From Methylobacter sp. (GTDB taxonomy: Bacteria > Pseudomonadota > Gammaproteobacteria > Methylococcales > Methylomonadaceae), in assembly GCA_028716975.1 (NCBI GenBank), contig JAQUOU010000020.1, positions 1 to 64,000 on the forward strand: a stretch of 64,000 nt of DNA, written 5' to 3'. The notes beneath the pieces were generated by a model, which was not told where the DNA came from, did not search any database, and was given only the letters and a program-made list of their open reading frames with translations. Position numbers and translations under genes: made by a program. Of this stretch, positions 18,833-27,333 are shown piece after piece (position 1 is the first letter of the stretch; each line of letters starts with the position of its first letter).

Positions 18833-18974
18833 TCTGGTTTGCGTCCGTTTGCGGTTTTTCCTTATTGCTTAAAGTTGTTTCTAAGCTAACCTTAAAATAT
18901 TCTGGCGCTCAGCCGTCATTCCGCATATTTTATTATACCCGAACCCCAGGTCTAATAAATTGAGGCTGCAGGTT

Positions 18975-21480
18975 ATGCATTTTTTCGATGGGCAACTGTC
19001 GCTCCCTGTTTTAGACAAAAGCTATAACTCTTCCCTAATAATTTTATCGATTATTATCGCTATAGTCGCTGCGTTTACCGCATTCGGCACAGCCGAGCGC
19101 GTACATGCGGCCAAAGCAAAAGAAGCTCGACTGCTGTGGAGTTTTTTTGGAGCAGCGGCAATGGGTATCGGTATTGGGGCCATGCATTTTATAGGCTCTT
19201 TGGCCTTAATTTTACCCGGTCCAGTTTCATACAACCCTGGCCTTACCTTAATTTCCGTAGTTCCTGCCATTTTAGTCAGTGGCGTGGTTCTTTGGCTGAT
19301 GAATCAAACCAACTTTAATCTTCATAAGCTATTGTTTTGCGGCCTTTTATTAGGTGGTGGTATCGGGATCATGCATCATACCGGCATGGCGGCAATGGAG
19401 TTGAATGCCGCCATGTATTATGAAAAAGCCATTTTTATTGCCTCCCTAGCTGTTGCCGTATTATTAGCTACGGTCGCCTTAAAAATACAATTCAAAGCAA
19501 CCGATCAGTTTCTTTATAAATTCATTAACAAGAAACAATGCTATAGCTCAATCCTTATGGGACTAGCAATTTCAGGCATGCATTACACCGCTATGAAGGC
19601 CGTTTTTTTGTTCCCACTTCTTAAAAAACCCTCCCCTCGACCGCCCTTCACGCTGCCTATTTGGCACTCATAATCAGCCTTGTCGTTTTTTTGATTCTGA
19701 CGCTGGCTATTGTTATTCCGCTTATGCTCAGATACAGGCAAATGTCGGCTGACTTATCCCTGAAAGAAGAAAATTTGCGGGTGGCAGCGGCTGCGTTTCA
19801 AACACGTGAAGCTATTATGATTACTGACGCGGATTCGAATATTATTCGTGTAAATGATGCATTTATCCAGCTCACCGGCTATACCGAAGCAGAATTAATA
19901 GGTAAAAACCCGCGGTTATTAAAATCCGGCAAGCACGATGGCATATTTTACAAAAATCTCTGGAACGCAATACTAACCCATGGAAGATGGATAGGGGAAA
20001 TCTGGAACCGTAGAAAAAACGGCGAAATTTTTCTTCAATGGCTGGCCATTTCTTCCGTGAAAAACGAACAGGGAACAATTACGCAATATATGGCTTTTTT
20101 TTCCGAGATAATTGAATTTAAAATTTCCGAAAAGGAAATCGAAAAACTGGCTTTCTATGATCCTTTGACGAATTTGCCGAACCGAAGATTACTAATTGGA
20201 CGGTTGGATTATGAATTGAATGTAGCCAAAAGATATCATCGAACGGGCGCTTTACTATCTATGGACCTGGATCGTTTTAAATATATCAATGATTCAATGG
20301 GTCATACCATCGGCGATATTATATTGGTTGAAACAGCACAGCGATTACAGTCCATTTTAAGAGAGAGCGACACCGCTATTCGGTTGGGAGGCGATGAGTT
20401 TGTCATACTCATATCAGCTCAAAATGAAACCCATACGAACTTAATTGATCAGGCTCAAACAGTTGCTGAAAAAATTATTTCTGAAATTAACCGTCCTTAC
20501 GTAGTAGATAATCATGAGCTTTATATTTCTCCGAGCCTCGGTATTACCATTTATAACGGCATTGATGATGGCGTTGACTTGCTGTTGAGACGTGCGGGTA
20601 CCGCCATGTATCAAGCCAAAGAAGCGGGCCGGAATACTTTCCGCTTCTACCGCGAAGATATGCAGAAATCAGTTGATGTGCGATGGATGCTGGAAAAAAC
20701 CTGAGAAGGGCAATAGTTCAAAAGGAACTCAGTTTAAACTTCCAGCCCCAATTTTCCCTTGCCGGTGCAATTATCGGAGTCGAAGCTTTAATAAGATGGA
20801 ATCATCCCGCTTTAGGCATGATTTCCCCGACAGATTTTATTCCGATTGCTGAAGATACAGGCTTAATTGTCAGTATTGGAAACTGGATTATGCAAACAGT
20901 TTGTAATCATATTAAAGAATGGGAACACCACAATGTCTTTATTCCCCATATTTCTATCAACATCAGCCCGAGGCAATTTCACCAGGCAGATTTTGTCTCA
21001 GTCGTGACAAAAATAATTACCGGGAATCATGTTAATCCAGTCAGGATATTACTTGAAATTACTGAAGGCGTTTTTCTGAAAAGCATTGATGAAGCTATTG
21101 ATAAAGTGAATGCTTTGAAACAAAGGGGCTTCCTGTTTTCGATAGATGATTTTGGTACCGGTTACTCTTCTTTAACATATCTTAAACGCTTACCCTTTGA
21201 CCAGTTAAAAATCGATCAGTCTTTTATTAGAGATGTGATTGATGATCCCAGCAACGCCGCTATTGTTAAAGCAATCATCGGAATGGCTGAAGGCCTTGGC
21301 CTTGATCTCATTGCTGAAGGCGTGGAAACTCGCAGACAACTGGACTTTTTATCGGATTACGGATGCCGTTATTTTCAGGGATATTATTTCAGCAAACCAC
21401 TTTCATCTGATCAGTTCGAAGCCTATTTTATTAATCACAATGGAAATTCTGCACTTTCAAAAGAATACGTTATTTTATAA
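18975..21480 (+). pseudogene. MHYT-PAS-GGDEF-EAL c-di-GMP enzyme, split by two frameshifts
   Basis: Three consecutive frames spell one protein of about 835 residues. 18975-19673 encodes seven membrane helices with three MHYT motifs (GAMHFIGSL, GIMHHTGMA, GMHYTAMKA), a sensor for diatomic gas or copper by family. 19661-20704 encodes a PAS domain and a diguanylate cyclase with intact LGGDEF and an RESD inhibitory site. 20683-21480 encodes an EAL phosphodiesterase (VEALIRW, DDFGTGYSSL, AEGVET). Each break sits at an A6 tract (19623-19628 and 20694-20699), and one added A restores the frame at both. All catalytic motifs are intact, so this may be sequencing error, recent loss or slippage control. 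ATG 18975 is preferred to TTG 18960. Confidence 0.85.
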
Positions 21481-21636
21481 CCGCTCATATCATACCCACA
21501 CTAATCAAAACATCTGTATAGAGCGCTTGCCCAAGCAATTATAACTGATGAAAATTTCCCTCCTTTTTGCGGGAAAACTCAATTAATGTTTTTCACATGA
21601 ATTGACATCCTGCCAAGGTATAATATTTTATTGATC

Positions 21637-21890
21637 AGCAAGATGCTTCAGCCAGCGCCGTCATACTGGCATGGATGCCAGACCAATTCGCCGGGAGCGA
21701 ATTGGGATATGCGCAGCATAGGGCGAAGACCGAACCGCAAGGAGGCGGTGAGCAATCCAGTCACATGGATGTGAATGCATGGTGCCCAATTTGAGCGGCA
21801 GAGCACTTCGAAAGTTACCATCCATGGTCCTGGATTCCGGCCTCCCTGCCGGAATAACGGACTTTTTGGCGCTGGCTGAAGCATCTTGCT
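21637..21890. mobile_element. MITE-like element, copy B, with perfect 23-bp terminal inverted repeats
   Basis: A 254-bp element whose ends (21637-21659 and 21868-21890) are perfect inverted complements beginning AGCAAGATGCTTCAGCCA. It is bracketed by identical 15-bp direct repeats TAATATTTTATTGAT (21621-21635 and 21898-21912). The interior contains a palindrome CCAATTCGCCGGGAGCGAAT near 21690 and blocks shared with 2882-3147. There is no open frame of note. It looks like a non-autonomous element moved by a transposase supplied elsewhere. It sits just before lgt. Confidence 0.7.
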
Positions 21891-21940
21891 AATCCGGTAA
21901 TATTTTATTGATTTTCATCTATTTATGAGAACCTGCAATC

Positions 21941-22738
21941 ATGCTGAGTTACCCCCAAATCGACCCCATAGCCATCAGCCTTGGGCCTCTGAAGATTCAC
22001 TGGTATGGCCTGATGTATTTGATCGGGTTTGCCGCTGTCTGGTATTTAGGGCAAAAACGCGCCCAACGGCCATGGTCGCCGATAGGACCGGAAGCCATTG
22101 AAGACCTGGTTACTTATGGCGCCATTGGCGTAATTTTGGGCGGCAGGATCGGCTATATCCTGTTTTATAATTTTGCTGAATTTCTCAATAATCCCCTTAT
22201 CCTGTTTAAGATGTGGCAAGGCGGCATGTCTTTTCATGGCGGCATGCTGGGTGTTTTTATCGCCATGTGGCTTTTTTCCAAAAAGCAGCACTGCGCCATG
22301 CTGCAGCTAACTGATATTATTGCGCCCCTGGCGCCGATAGGCTTAGGCGCAGGCCGCATTGGTAATTTTATTAATGCTGAATTATGGGGCAGGCCAACTG
22401 ATGTTCCCTGGGCCATGGTCTTTCCTACCGGCGGTCCCTTGGCCAGGCATCCTTCGCAACTTTATGAAGCCTTTCTGGAAGGCGTTGTGTTGTTTGTCAT
22501 TCTCTGGCTTTATTCCGGCAAACCGAGACCGGAAGGCGCAGCTACCGGCATGGCGCTGTTTTTTTACGGCTGCTTCCGGTTTTTTGTCGAGTTTTTCAGG
22601 ATGCCTGATGCGCATTTAGGTTATCTGGCTTTGGATTGGGTAACCATGGGACAGATACTGTCAACACCCATGATAATAGCAGGCGCTTTGCTATTCTATT
22701 TTTCTTATAAAACGAAGGCAAAAAATCAATATAGCTGA
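21941..22738 (+). CDS. lgt: Prolipoprotein diacylglyceryl transferase
   Basis: A 265-residue inner-membrane enzyme that attaches diacylglycerol from phosphatidylglycerol to the lipobox cysteine of prelipoproteins. About seven membrane segments. Signatures are IHWYGLMYLIGF, GGRIGYILFYN, GGMSFHGGMLG (catalytic His) and GRIGNFINAELWGRPTDVPW (the Lgt signature with its key Arg and Asn). Length is normal. Start ATG 21941. The MITE-like copy upstream ends 50 bp before it and may separate it from an ancestral promoter. Confidence 0.96.
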   Translation: MLSYPQIDPIAISLGPLKIHWYGLMYLIGFAAVWYLGQKRAQRPWSPIGPEAIEDLVTYGAIGVILGGRIGYILFYNFAEFLNNPLILFKMWQGGMSFHGGMLGVFIAMWLFSKKQHCAMLQLTDIIAPLAPIGLGAGRIGNFINAELWGRPTDVPWAMVFPTGGPLARHPSQLYEAFLEGVVLFVILWLYSGKPRPEGAATGMALFFYGCFRFFVEFFRMPDAHLGYLALDWVTMGQILSTPMIIAGALLFYFSYKTKAKNQYS

Positions 22739-23064
22739 AACTATCTATCAACACGTCAAAACCATGCAATAGCTAAAGCCATTGAAATTTTACATTTTGT
22801 CGAATTCCTTGAGACAACCTGATACTGTTGTAAATAATATTGCTGAACGAACTGCTTGAACTTATGCACAATTTGCCAGTAGGGTTAACACATAGATTTG
22901 AAAATCACTACCTATTTCTAGGCTTTAAGGAATGAATCAGATAAGTCATGAAATTATTCCGGGGCGCTTGCACAATAGTAACTATACCAAACTAACAATG
23001 TCGGCAAATTTTTGCTAAAGAACGTTAGTAATGTTTAAAAAACCTAATAGCCACGAAAAACCGA
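22739..23064. other. Intergenic region, nothing recognised
   Basis: 325 bp between lgt and thyA. Moderately A/T-rich with no credible frame, hairpin with T run, or repeat shared with the rest of the window. Confidence 0.5.
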
Positions 23065-23898
23065 ATGAAGCAATATTTAGAATTACTCGACAAAATCCTC
23101 ACCGAAGGCAGTCTGAAAAGCGATAGAACCGGTAGCGGCACACTATCCATTTTTGGGCATCAGATGCGCTTTCCTTTAGCGGAAGGCTTTCCGCTCGTTA
23201 CTACCAAGAAGATTCATTTAAAATCCATTATTCATGAATTACTGTGGTTTTTAAAAGGTGAAACTAATATTGCTTATTTGCATGAGCATAACGTCAGTAT
23301 CTGGAACGAATGGGCCGACGAGCAAGGCGAGCTAGGGCCCGTATACGGCTATCAATGGCGTTCATGGCCTACGCCCGATGGTCGTCATATCGATCAGATT
23401 CAGCAGGTAATCGAACAACTGAAAAAAACACCCCATAGCCGTCGCCTGATTGTTTCGGCCTGGAATGTCACTGATTTACCGGATGAAAGCCTTAGCCCGC
23501 AGCAGAATGTCGCGCAGGGCAAAATGGCGTTGGCGCCCTGCCATGCGTTGTTTCAGTTTTATGTGGCCGATGGCAAGCTGTCCTGCCAGCTCTATCAGCG
23601 CAGTTGTGATACGTTTTTGGGCGTGCCTTTCAACATAGCCAGTTATGCCTTATTGACGCATATGGTGGCTCAGCAAAGTGAGCTGGATGTAGGTGATTTT
23701 ATCTGGACGGGCGGCGATGTGCATTGTTACCTGAATCATCAGGAGCAGGCCAGATTACAGCTTACCCGAACTCCTTTTGTGCTCCCTGCTTTAAAAATAA
23801 AACGCAAACCGGAATCGCTGTTTGATTACCGGTATGAAGATTTTGAAATCATTAATTATCAAGCCCATGAACATATAAAAGCATCCATTTCTGTTTAG
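23065..23898 (+). CDS. thyA: Thymidylate synthase
   Basis: A 277-residue ThyA converting dUMP to dTMP with methylenetetrahydrofolate. Landmarks: SDRTGTGTLS-like start ([18 protein letters not shown]), [26 protein letters not shown], the catalytic Cys159 in [32 protein letters not shown] and the folate-site [18 protein letters not shown] end. It is 13 residues longer than E. coli ThyA, with the extra residues around [16 protein letters not shown] positions before the active site. In many bacteria thyA follows lgt, as here. Confidence 0.96.
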   Translation: MKQYLELLDKILTEGSLKSDRTGSGTLSIFGHQMRFPLAEGFPLVTTKKIHLKSIIHELLWFLKGETNIAYLHEHNVSIWNEWADEQGELGPVYGYQWRSWPTPDGRHIDQIQQVIEQLKKTPHSRRLIVSAWNVTDLPDESLSPQQNVAQGKMALAPCHALFQFYVADGKLSCQLYQRSCDTFLGVPFNIASYALLTHMVAQQSELDVGDFIWTGGDVHCYLNHQEQARLQLTRTPFVLPALKIKRKPESLFDYRYEDFEIINYQAHEHIKASISV

Positions 23899-24148
23899 CC
23901 CTAAATTGTCTTAAGCTTTAATAATGTAAAAATTGGAATTTCTATACTTTGATATTTTTCGATGATAACCGTTAATAATTAAATTTTATTCTTATCTTTT
24001 ATGAAGTAATAGCCGATTTTAAATATATTACTTGATAAACGTGGCATATATCACAGACAAATTTAATTTCATCTGGCACTATAAAACCAACATAAAAAAC
24101 TCTCTGAAAAAGAGTGTTAAAAATATCTAATAATGTATGGTGAATACG

Positions 24149-24340
24149 ATGAAAGCAATAAATAGTAGCAAAATTTCAGAGCCTGATCTTAGTGATAATC
24201 TTGAAAGCCTATGCCAGGAATTTAACGGCGAAAGCTTCTATGGACTGGAGTACATCCTTGAAGATTTTTTTAAGAATAAAACAGCCAAGAGCTCTGGTCC
24301 TGCCCATCCTTCAGTGGATTGGTTCGGATTGTTTGATTAA
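24149..24340 (+). CDS. Small acidic protein, hypothetical
   Basis: A possible 63-residue acidic protein rich in Ser, Asp, Glu and Phe, ending HPSVDWFGLFD. The start at 24149 is chosen because GGTGA lies five bases before it; an upstream GTG/ATG at 24137 has no such site. No signal peptide, cysteine or known motif. The surrounding 250 bp upstream is A/T-rich and otherwise empty. I do not recognise it. Confidence 0.4.
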   Translation: MKAINSSKISEPDLSDNLESLCQEFNGESFYGLEYILEDFFKNKTAKSSGPAHPSVDWFGLFD

Positions 24341-24588
24341 CGCCTATCAGCTTTTTTGCAAACCCTAAATAAAATTGAGTTCGATCCGGCAAAGTATATC
24401 TATTTGTAATTATTGTTTTAAAACGATATCTAATTTGCCATCGCCTCGATTCAACCATCGACGCGTTTATTCATGAACTCAATCAAGTTGAGCCAGTGTT
24501 CGAATAGACTGAACAGACACGCACCGCAAGGATTGGTTAAGAAATAGCCGCAGTTTTTCCAGCACTTAAACCAAGCCGCTCAAGTCCC

Positions 24589-24738
24589 TTAAAGCCGGGA
24601 CGATATAAGAAACACCAGCACCAGCAATACGGTCACGGATACTTCTTCCAGTTGCTCCAGCAGACGCGGTTTATCTCCGCGCATAATCAAGTCAATTTTG
24701 TTAGTCATTTGATCGTGCATATGGATGGGATGGTGCAT
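24589..24738 (-). CDS. 49-residue single-span membrane peptide downstream of lexA
   Basis: Short gene directly after the lexA-type gene on the same strand. It has a clear AGGAG seven bases before the ATG, and that site begins at the last base of the lexA stop codon, so the two are almost certainly co-transcribed. The peptide has a His/Met-rich N-terminus (MHHPIHMHDQM), a charged middle (MRGDKPRLLEQLEE) and one C-terminal membrane helix (SVTVLLVLVFLISS). It looks like a small inner-membrane peptide. Genes next to lexA are often SOS-induced division inhibitors or membrane toxins, so such a role is a hypothesis only. Too short for most automatic calls. Confidence 0.7.
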   Translation of the reverse strand: MHHPIHMHDQMTNKIDLIMRGDKPRLLEQLEEVSVTVLLVLVFLISSRL

Positions 24739-24748
24739 GATAATTCTC

Positions 24749-25384
24749 CTAATGGTTTTTGGTATAACTGCGCATTTGCCCGACTAATACGCCCTGAATT
24801 TCCACCTGTTCAGGCTTATAGCGCAGCTTCTGCATGCTTGCATTAGCGGGTATCAGTAATATTTCGTGCGGGTATTGCTCAATGAATTTCAAGGTGGCTT
24901 CGGCTTTATTTACCAGCGCCACGACAATTTCTCCATTCCTTGCATAAGCCCGTTGCTCGATAATGACCCAATCACCATTAAATATGCCTTGCTCAATCAT
25001 GGAATCACCTTTGACAGTCAGAATATAGCAGGGCTTTTCAGTCTTGAGCTGTTCAGGAACAGCCATATAGGTAATGGTTTCCAGCGCTTCAATAGGTTGG
25101 CCGGCGGCGATGACGCCGACATAGGGCAAGCGACACGGATCATCTTGGTGGTTGATCAGGGTTTTCGCAGAATCGGTCAACTGGATGCCGCGTTGCCTGC
25201 CGCCCAGCGGTTTAATCAGGTTGGCGGCAATCAGGGCGGTAATATGGGCATGCAGTGAACCGCGGGACTTTAAACCCATCGCCAGACACAGCTCATCCAG
25301 CGTCGGTGGCTTGGCAAACGTATCCTGATTTTGCAACAGGAAATTGAACAGGTCTTGTTGTTTACGGGTCAGGGATTCAATCAC
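24749..25384 (-). CDS. lexA: LexA-type SOS repressor
   Basis: A 211-residue LexA-like repressor with self-cleavage. The N-terminal winged HTH (about 1-70) has LTRKQQDLFNFL and SRGSLHAHITALIAANLI. The cleavage site is Ala94-Gly95 in GVIAAGQP. The S24 peptidase dyad is Ser128 in VKGDSMIEQG and Lys166 in AEATLKF. In the LexA family RecA filaments trigger cleavage and derepress SOS genes. It uses a GTG start. It lies downstream of phage-type genes on the same strand and upstream of a membrane peptide, so it may be an accessory copy rather than the main chromosomal LexA. The HTH differs from E. coli LexA, so its operator may differ too. Confidence 0.88.
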   Translation of the reverse strand: MIESLTRKQQDLFNFLLQNQDTFAKPPTLDELCLAMGLKSRGSLHAHITALIAANLIKPLGGRQRGIQLTDSAKTLINHQDDPCRLPYVGVIAAGQPIEALETITYMAVPEQLKTEKPCYILTVKGDSMIEQGIFNGDWVIIEQRAYARNGEIVVALVNKAEATLKFIEQYPHEILLIPANASMQKLRYKPEQVEIQGVLVGQMRSYTKNH

Positions 25385-25434
25385 TCTAGTTCTCTATAGG
25401 TTCTTTAAAAGAATATCACAAGAACTAATAAAGA
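25385..25434 (-). promoter_or_regulatory. Possible LexA-type operator region before lexA
   Basis: Just upstream of the lexA GTG are several copies of a GTTCT/AGAAC half-site in both orientations: TAGTTCT and AGAACTA about 40 bp apart, GGTTCTTT, and a near-palindrome TTCTTTAAAAGAA. No CTGT-N8-ACAG box of the E. coli type is present. Autoregulation through these sites is an inference. Confidence 0.35.
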
Positions 25435-25520
25435 ACAAATAAAATAAATAATAATTTTCCCTGCTTGGTAATCGAATCCTGGAAAGAGCCGTTTTTCACG
25501 ACTCTTTCTGCTGCCTGAGG

Positions 25521-26024
25521 TTATTTAATAACTAGTCGGTTGCCGTTAACCAGGTCTGCCCCGGGCACAACGTCCCCGTGTTTTATAGCCTCTTTTATCG
25601 CCATTTTATCAATCTTCCAGCTTAGTATTGGCTCTTTAAACTCGGCAGGGATCGCTGCTTCATCCAGAATAGCGACGGCTGGAGGATTGACTTGAAGGGA
25701 AAGTTTAAAATAAGGACACTCAACTTTAGTAATGCCGGTACGCTCCATATTGTCTTTCAAATACGCTTTCATCCAGTTAATACGGTTTTCCAGGGTTTTG
25801 CGGCGTTTTGCCATAGCAGCTTCAGCTTCTTTTATGGCTTGCGTGGTTGTTTCCATGTTTCTCAGGAATTTAGCCACATTGACAGCCTTATCTTCTATTT
25901 CATCGGTTAAGGCTTCAAGCGTGTCATTAATTACCTCAGCCGGTAAATCCATTTCCGGATCGGTTAATGCATCCAGTGCTGAAAGATAATGACTGCTTAA
26001 ATCATATAAAGACAGTTTGTTCAT
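25521..26024 (-). CDS. Siphovirus Gp157-family protein
   Basis: A 167-residue protein with the features of the Gp157 phage family: an N-terminal helical region (YDLSSHYLSALDALTDPEMD), a long coiled coil (about 45-100, with ALTDEIEDKAVNVAKFLRNM), and a C-terminal region containing PYFKLSLQVNPPAVAILDE and IPAEFKEP. Members occur in phage early/recombination modules; the molecular role is not settled. The start overlaps the upstream gene (26021) by 4 bp, so the two are coupled. Confidence 0.85.
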   Translation of the reverse strand: MNKLSLYDLSSHYLSALDALTDPEMDLPAEVINDTLEALTDEIEDKAVNVAKFLRNMETTTQAIKEAEAAMAKRRKTLENRINWMKAYLKDNMERTGITKVECPYFKLSLQVNPPAVAILDEAAIPAEFKEPILSWKIDKMAIKEAIKHGDVVPGADLVNGNRLVIK

Positions 26025-26851
26025 GACGCCACCTTCGCGAATTGGTCCAGTTTGCTGTAGAGGATTTCATAAAATTCCGGGCTTAATTCCATAAAATCAT
26101 TGAAGCGCTGATGCGAAGCCTTAAACATCCAGTCTTTTACCCGTTTGGGATCTAATCCAAGCTCTCTTATCCTGGCTTCCAGCCGTTGGCAATCTTCTTC
26201 ACTGATGCCCGTAAACTCCTGGTCAATGAGGGGTTCATCATCGCTGCTTTCAGCTTCCGGCTGCTGCATCATGTCTTCAATATCCTGCGTAAAGACTTCG
26301 GACAGCCCGGCCATGCGGAGAGTAGCGTCAATATGGGCGGATTTTTCCGCCATTTTCAGCGCCTTATTAATATCGCCGTTGTCCTGGCTCAGTAATCGCG
26401 CGCCGACGCCATCCGCTACTACGCGGCCGGTTGCGTCCACGATCTCGCAACGGATAATAATCCGGCTAAGATTGATACCGGCTAATGCGGATTTTTCGTA
26501 TTCCGGCAACGTGGGATAACGAATGGTTAAGCCCAGCATTCCACAGATTTTTTCGGCGCCGGCCTTGAACAGGCTAGGCTTGCTGTAATGCTCAGGATTA
26601 CGGCAATTTTTACCGGCCTGACATCTGTTGCGGCCCGCAATATGAATTTTTCCAAAGTCGGAACCGTCAACCAGCGCATCGCGAATCCAGGCCATGAATG
26701 TAGCCCGGTTCTCTTTGCGGCGGTCTAATCCTTCTTTGAAAGTTGTTGCCGGTAAATCCAGCGGATTAGCTGAAATAGCAGCCGGCAATTGAGCCGGTTT
26801 TTTTTCAGACTGGGTTTTAGGGGTTGTTGGTGCAGTTGGTAGGGTTTGCAT
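26021..26851 (-). CDS. Phage-type protein, possible ssDNA-annealing/binding role
   Basis: A 276-residue protein. After a Pro/Thr/Lys-rich N-terminus (1-35), the core carries FKAGAEKICGMLGLTIRYPT, then SRIIIRCEIVDATGRVVADG, then NKALKMAEKSAHIDATLRMA and LSEVFTQDIED. A conserved core of this kind (GAEK..., NxAxKMAxKxA..., FTQDxE) occurs in phage and plasmid proteins beside Gp157 and recombination genes and looks like the RecT/Rad52-like annealing group, but I cannot prove the family. A CxxxxxCRNPEHY segment near residue 75 could bind metal. AGGAG lies before the ATG. Downstream gene overlaps by 4 bp. Confidence 0.6.
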   Translation of the reverse strand: MQTLPTAPTTPKTQSEKKPAQLPAAISANPLDLPATTFKEGLDRRKENRATFMAWIRDALVDGSDFGKIHIAGRNRCQAGKNCRNPEHYSKPSLFKAGAEKICGMLGLTIRYPTLPEYEKSALAGINLSRIIIRCEIVDATGRVVADGVGARLLSQDNGDINKALKMAEKSAHIDATLRMAGLSEVFTQDIEDMMQQPEAESSDDEPLIDQEFTGISEEDCQRLEARIRELGLDPKRVKDWMFKASHQRFNDFMELSPEFYEILYSKLDQFAKVAS

Positions 26852-26916
26852 AAAAATCTCCTGATGTGCTTGGGAAATAACGGGTTTAAGCGGCTACTTG
26901 AGCCCGTTAGGGTTTA

Positions 26917-27204
26917 CTATTCTTCCGGTAGAAAAATTTGTTGACCGGCCGGCCTCGGCAATAGTTCGGAGTCTGACCGTCTCAGTAATGGGATAAATGA
27001 AAAAGCCTGCAAGCTTTGTTTTACCAAAAGCTCATTTTCGGCCGTGTCTTGATCAAGGTTGTTCGGATTGACGCACGAGTTGCGGTTTAATAATGCTAAC
27101 CATGAAGTCTCTAAATGTTGCATGGCCTTTAGCATCTCTGCTATTGCAAAAATATGAGCTAAAGCCACAAGTGGTTTTTCTTGAATTACCAATAGAGTTG
27201 TCAT
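26917..27204 (-). CDS. Hypothetical protein of phage-type operon
   Basis: A 95-residue protein with a helical N-terminal half (VALAHIFAIAEMLKAMQHLE) and a polar C-terminal half. ATG 27204 with an AGGGA site is preferred to an upstream TTG (27228). Its leader contains CCTGATGTGC...TTGGGAA on the plus strand (27217-27237), which recurs before the next gene (26860-26876). It is the first gene of the leftward operon leading to lexA. No recognised family. Confidence 0.5.
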   Translation of the reverse strand: MTTLLVIQEKPLVALAHIFAIAEMLKAMQHLETSWLALLNRNSCVNPNNLDQDTAENELLVKQSLQAFSFIPLLRRSDSELLPRPAGQQIFLPEE

Positions 27205-27294
27205 AAGCTGTTTATCCCTGATGTGCAAACTTGGGAACGTATGGATCAGGGCGGCTACCCTGAACCGTACAAAAGTGCTTAAAAAGCATAATTA

Positions 27295-27333
27295 GAACGG
27301 CATTAAATCGGAAAGTTCGATTTAATGCCGTTC
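27295..27333. repeat. Perfect 16-bp inverted repeat upstream of the phage-type operon
   Basis: GAACGGCATTAAATCG, loop GAAAGTT, then the exact complement. It lies about 90 bp upstream of the first gene of the leftward operon. There is no T run on the plus strand; on the minus strand the 3' flank is TAATTATGCTTTTT. It could be an operator for a repressor dimer, a terminator for leftward transcripts, or an element end. Confidence 0.75.

Noticed and set aside
25385..25434. Classical E. coli-type LexA box
   Set aside because: No CTGT-N8-ACAG sequence is present; only GTTCT/AGAAC half-sites were seen, listed as a weak candidate.
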